Assembly: GCA_934169575.1 (NCBI GenBank)
Contig: CAKPOA010000027.1
Location: 1-7,633, forward strand
Source of the DNA: an uncultured Clostridia bacterium
Lineage (GTDB): Bacteria; Bacillota; Clostridia; TANB77; CAG-508
DNA: 7,633 nucleotides
Direction: 5' to 3'
In this document: positions 5,832 through 7,633 of the stretch, piece after piece
How the letters are laid out: each line of letters begins with the position of its first letter
How positions within the stretch are numbered: the first letter of the stretch is position 1
Notes under the pieces: model-generated
Databases searched by the model: none
The model's input: only the letters and a program-made list of their open reading frames with translations
What the model was told of the DNA's origin: nothing
Program-made: the position numbers and the translations under genes

Positions 5832-5860
5832 ATTTTATACTATATTTTATCACTTGTCAA
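5832..5860 (-). promoter_or_regulatory. Consensus promoter of the ogt-tag operon
   Basis: On the minus strand there is -35 TTGACA (5855-5860), a 17-nt spacer and -10 TAAAAT (5832-5837), with an A/T-rich tract upstream of the -35 (5871-5893) that could act as an UP element. Start near 5825, about 120 nt before the ogt ATG. The -35 and the upstream tract belong to the 37-nt repeat copy 2. Confidence 0.7.
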
Positions 5861-5893
5861 TAGTTTAGTGAAATTTATTTTAAAAAATATTCT
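5857..5893. repeat. 37-nt direct repeat flanking ogt-tag, copy 2
   Basis: Partner of 4552-4588 (34 of 37 identical, same orientation, 1305 bp apart). This copy carries most of the -35 hexamer of the ogt promoter and its upstream A/T tract. Confidence 0.8.
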
Positions 5894-5899
5894 CAAACT

Positions 5900-5946
5900 A
5901 TAAGCGATCAATAAAAGGGCGTATAGACCTTTTATTGATCGCTTAT
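5900..5946. terminator. Perfect 19-bp inverted repeat, probable bidirectional terminator
   Basis: ATAAGCGATCAATAAAAGG (5900-5918) is perfectly complementary to 5928-5946 around the 9-nt loop GCGTATAGA. A run of T (5946-5950, then more T-rich sequence) follows on the plus strand. On the minus strand the stem is followed by AGTTTGAGAATATTTTTT, so termination of the surface-protein transcript is plausible but less textbook. The arm contains the last codons and stop of the 14-codon ORF. Stem length and perfection exceed what a terminator needs. Confidence 0.55.
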
Positions 5947-5976
5947 TTTTATTTCCTTTATCATAACACAAGACAT
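5932..5976 (-). CDS. 14-codon ORF with strong ribosome binding site
   Basis: The frame reads MSCVMIKEIKISDQ and then TAA, starting at an ATG preceded by AAAGGAGA with 5-nt spacing, as good as any site in the window. The stop lies inside the perfect 19-bp inverted repeat. It lies 55 nt after the surface-protein stop, where an accessory gene could have been, so it may be the stump of a deleted gene, a leader peptide or a chance ORF. No similarity recognised. Confidence 0.25.
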   Translation of the reverse strand: MSCVMIKEIKISDQ

Positions 5977-5994
5977 ATCTTCTCCTTTTTCAGA

Positions 5995-6027
5995 ACTGCC
6001 TAGAGACCTAAGGCCTCTTCAGGCGGT
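5995..6027. repeat. Bulged GC-rich hairpin downstream of the variable-region gene
   Basis: GCCT-AGAG (5998-6005) pairs with CTCT-tc-AGGC (6015-6024) around a 9-nt loop, with a 2-nt bulge and two or three further outer pairs. It begins 5 nt after the stop codon of the surface protein. No T-run follows on the minus strand, so it is not a simple terminator. Hairpins or cruciforms near the 3' end of variable regions assist retrohoming in some DGRs, but here it is about 95 nt from the variable stretch. Confidence 0.4.
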
Positions 6028-6031
6028 ATTG

Positions 6032-7633
6032 TTAGTTCCAATTTATAGTATGCATATTATCCGTTCTATTTTCTCCACTGCATTTCTCTACTTGGATATC
6101 AGACCCTAGAGAAACTACGGGACGCAAACGATAGTTGTCGTAAGTGTAGTCATTATTAGAGCCGAACATATAGTCACCGCGGATGTAGTCGCGAGCAAAG
6201 CGCAACCCGAAATACGCATAGTTCGAATCGCAGCCGACATAACGCGAAGCCACCCAATAGTAGTTTGATGCTGTTAACGCTTTTGCTCCATCTCCATAAT
6301 TTGTACTATTTATTGCTATATTATAATATGTCTGTTTTGCTTCTAATGTATATGTTGTTCCATCTGTTCCATATTCTCTTGTATATGTTTTATCTGTTGG
6401 TGTACTATAGTATTTATCACTTTCATTTTCTGTTTTTCCATATATATCTGGTTTATATGTATAACCTCCTGTATATGTTTTCGTTTGTCCATATAGTGTA
6501 CCACTATCACTGTTTTTATATTCCGCCCTTGCTGTTTTTCCTCCTTTGGTTTTTACTGTTCCATCTGCATTTAGTACATCATCTGTTAACCATTTCTCCA
6601 TATCTTCCAAATTTACACTTCTTGCTGTTATTCCTTTTGTCTTCTTACTATACAAGCTTTCACATATGTCATTCATTACATATACTCCATTATTATATCC
6701 TAATGCTCCTTGGAAATATACATCCTTGCTTGTTGGACTTCCGATTAGATCCATTGATCCATCTTCATATATTCTTAGCACTTGCCATGTTAATGTATCT
6801 TGTGTTAAATCTGCACTATTACTACTTGAACCTGCTATACTTGAACCTGTTATACTTGATGCTAATTTTGAACTTGCATATGCTTCTGCACTATCTGGTG
6901 TATAATTTATATAATCTCCTACTTTTATTCCTGCTCTCTTTGCATATTTATCTACAATTTTTGCATATTCCGTTGTCCAATCTTGTCCATCTACTGTTCC
7001 TATTATTGTAAATTTATATGTTCCATTTGCTGTTACTTTTGTTACATATAAATCCCCTTTTTTCTCTACTGTTCCTTTATCACATGTTACACTTTTTATT
7101 GTTCCATTTTCTATTGATGTTTTAAAGCTTATATATAATTCTGTATTTTCTTCTTTATCATTTCCTGCCTCTTCACCTGTTCCATCACTATTTTCTACAA
7201 CTTTTACTTCACTTACTATTGCACTTGGTCCTTTTTGTTTTACATCTCCTTTTGAATCTATCTCAAAAGTATATCCTCCTTCTGTAACTGTTATTGGGAA
7301 ATCTTCTCCTGTTATTCCTGCATCTGGCAAACTTTTTCTTATATTGGCTATTACATTTTCTGCTGTTAATATACCATTTTCATCATAACTTGCAATTATT
7401 GCCAATTTTATTTTTTCCCTTATTGTTGCTTTTTCACTTTCTGTTTTAGCATTTCCTGCTCTTGTTAATATTCCATCTTGCCCTGATATCATTGTTATAC
7501 TAATTCCTGCAAGTATCATTAAAACTATAATTGTAATAACTAAGGCTATTAATGTGATACCTGCTTTTTGACTATACCAGCCTTTCTCTCTATCTCTTTT
7601 AAATTTTTTCGTCTCTTCGACATTTTTTAAATT
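6032..7633 (-). CDS. Pilin-like, membrane-anchored surface protein with C-terminal variable domain (5' end outside window)
   Basis: The first ATG in this frame is at 7519, but the frame is open to the window edge and the upstream codons are clearly protein, so the start is outside; at least 533 residues. Numbering from the edge, a charged stretch (1-23, rich in Lys, Arg and Glu) leads into KAG-ITLIALVITIIVLMIL (23-41), a type IV prepilin-like signal with a likely cleavage after Gly25 and one membrane helix. The usual Glu5 is Ala. Acidic and beta-rich segments follow, then KVGDYINYTP, a Ser/Gly-rich linker (about 255-272), TWQVLRIYEDGSMDLIG, a YNNGVYVMNDICESLYS block, and a C-terminal domain with YYWVASRYVG, FGLR (475-478) and RLRPVVSL (502-509). 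That ending resembles C-type-lectin or formylglycine-enzyme folds used as DGR targets. No LPXTG motif is seen. Exported and membrane-held; ligand unknown. Confidence 0.8.
   Translation of the reverse strand, partial: NLKNVEETKKFKRDREKGWYSQKAGITLIALVITIIVLMILAGISITMISGQDGILTRAGNAKTESEKATIREKIKLAIIASYDENGILTAENVIANIRKSLPDAGITGEDFPITVTEGGYTFEIDSKGDVKQKGPSAIVSEVKVVENSDGTGEEAGNDKEENTELYISFKTSIENGTIKSVTCDKGTVEKKGDLYVTKVTANGTYKFTIIGTVDGQDWTTEYAKIVDKYAKRAGIKVGDYINYTPDSAEAYASSKLASSITGSSIAGSSSNSADLTQDTLTWQVLRIYEDGSMDLIGSPTSKDVYFQGALGYNNGVYVMNDICESLYSKKTKGITARSVNLEDMEKWLTDDVLNADGTVKTKGGKTARAEYKNSDSGTLYGQTKTYTGGYTYKPDIYGKTENESDKYYSTPTDKTYTREYGTDGTTYTLEAKQTYYNIAINSTNYGDGAKALTASNYYWVASRYVGCDSNYAYFGLRFARDYIRGDYMFGSNNDYTYDNYRLRPVVSLGSDIQVEKCSGENRTDNMHTINWN
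6122..6244 (-). other. Candidate DGR variable region inside the surface-protein gene
   Basis: In this 41-codon stretch, 35 codons end in C or T, 6 in G and none in A, and GC is about 48% by my count, whereas the codons upstream in the same gene mostly end in A or T. It encodes many Tyr, Asn, Asp, Gly, Ser, Arg and Cys residues between the constant motifs YYWVAS and RPVVSL. A DGR template built from AAY codons and copied with adenine mutagenesis gives exactly NNY codons and avoids A at third positions. The family of C-terminal domain also fits. No template copy is present in the window. Confidence 0.6.
6824..6860 (-). repeat. Short in-frame tandem repeat, 15-nt unit
   Basis: ACTTGAACCTGCTAT (6824-6838) is followed by a copy with one change (6839-6853) and a partial third. 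The repeat encodes the Ser/Gly-rich linker as SITGS-SIAGS-type pentapeptides. Being a multiple of three, it can change copy number without breaking the frame and so vary the linker length. Confidence 0.6.

Noticed and set aside
6546..6905. Plus-strand frame of 119 codons inside the same gene
   Set aside because: Antisense shadow of the surface protein; no start signal and no recognisable motifs.
6265..7011. Long plus-strand open frame of 248 codons opposite the surface-protein gene
   Set aside because: Its product is a low-complexity Leu/Tyr/His string without a ribosome binding site, as expected from the antisense of an AT-rich gene; the minus-strand frame has clear protein features.

Overview
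The window is a strongly AT-rich stretch (well below 35% GC by eye) with Shine-Dalgarno sites of the AGGAG type, sigma-70-like TTGACA/TAAAAT promoters and TGA used as a stop. This suggests a low-GC Bacillota, most likely an uncultured host-associated Clostridia. Nearly all genes are on the minus strand; the one intact plus-strand gene encodes a small membrane protein. No tRNA, rRNA, CRISPR array or transposase was seen.

Layout from left to right. Bases 1-294 are non-coding: a good minus-strand promoter fires out of the left edge, with an upstream extended -10 promoter over an inverted repeat and a 21-nt direct repeat. At 295-1080 (-) lies a ZIP-family divalent metal transporter, whose promoter carries a small palindrome at the predicted start site. 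At 1215-1751 (+) lies a DUF6512-like membrane protein, closed by a terminator at about 1756-1812. Bases 1748-4525 (-) are a graveyard of accessory genes: a frameshifted, truncated RhuM-family gene, one apparently intact transglutaminase-like gene (2488-3012) between two copies of a repeat, a short unknown gene remnant, an N-terminally truncated MazG-like NTP pyrophosphohydrolase remnant, a small CxxC protein, and a KilA-N fragment fused to the 3' part of another gene. At 4619-5703 (-) an intact two-gene DNA alkylation repair operon, ogt-tag, with a 4-nt stop/start overlap, has its own promoter and also lies between two copies of a different 37-nt direct repeat.

The right end (6032-7633, -) is a large surface protein running off the window edge. 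It begins with a charged leader and a type IV prepilin-like hydrophobic segment and ends in a domain of the C-type-lectin or formylglycine-enzyme kind. The last part of that domain (about 6122-6244) departs abruptly in base composition: about 48% GC, 35 of 41 codons ending in C or T, and none ending in A. This is the pattern expected of a diversity-generating retroelement (DGR) variable region, whose template uses AAY codons that become NNY. No reverse transcriptase, template repeat or Avd gene is in the window, so if this is right the retroelement acts from outside it. Downstream lie a bulged hairpin, a 14-codon ORF with an excellent ribosome binding site, and a perfect 19-bp inverted repeat.

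The most notable items are the candidate DGR target, the gene modules bracketed by short direct repeats, and the RhuM frameshift, which sits exactly on an A AAA AAG slippery heptamer followed by a small stem-loop.
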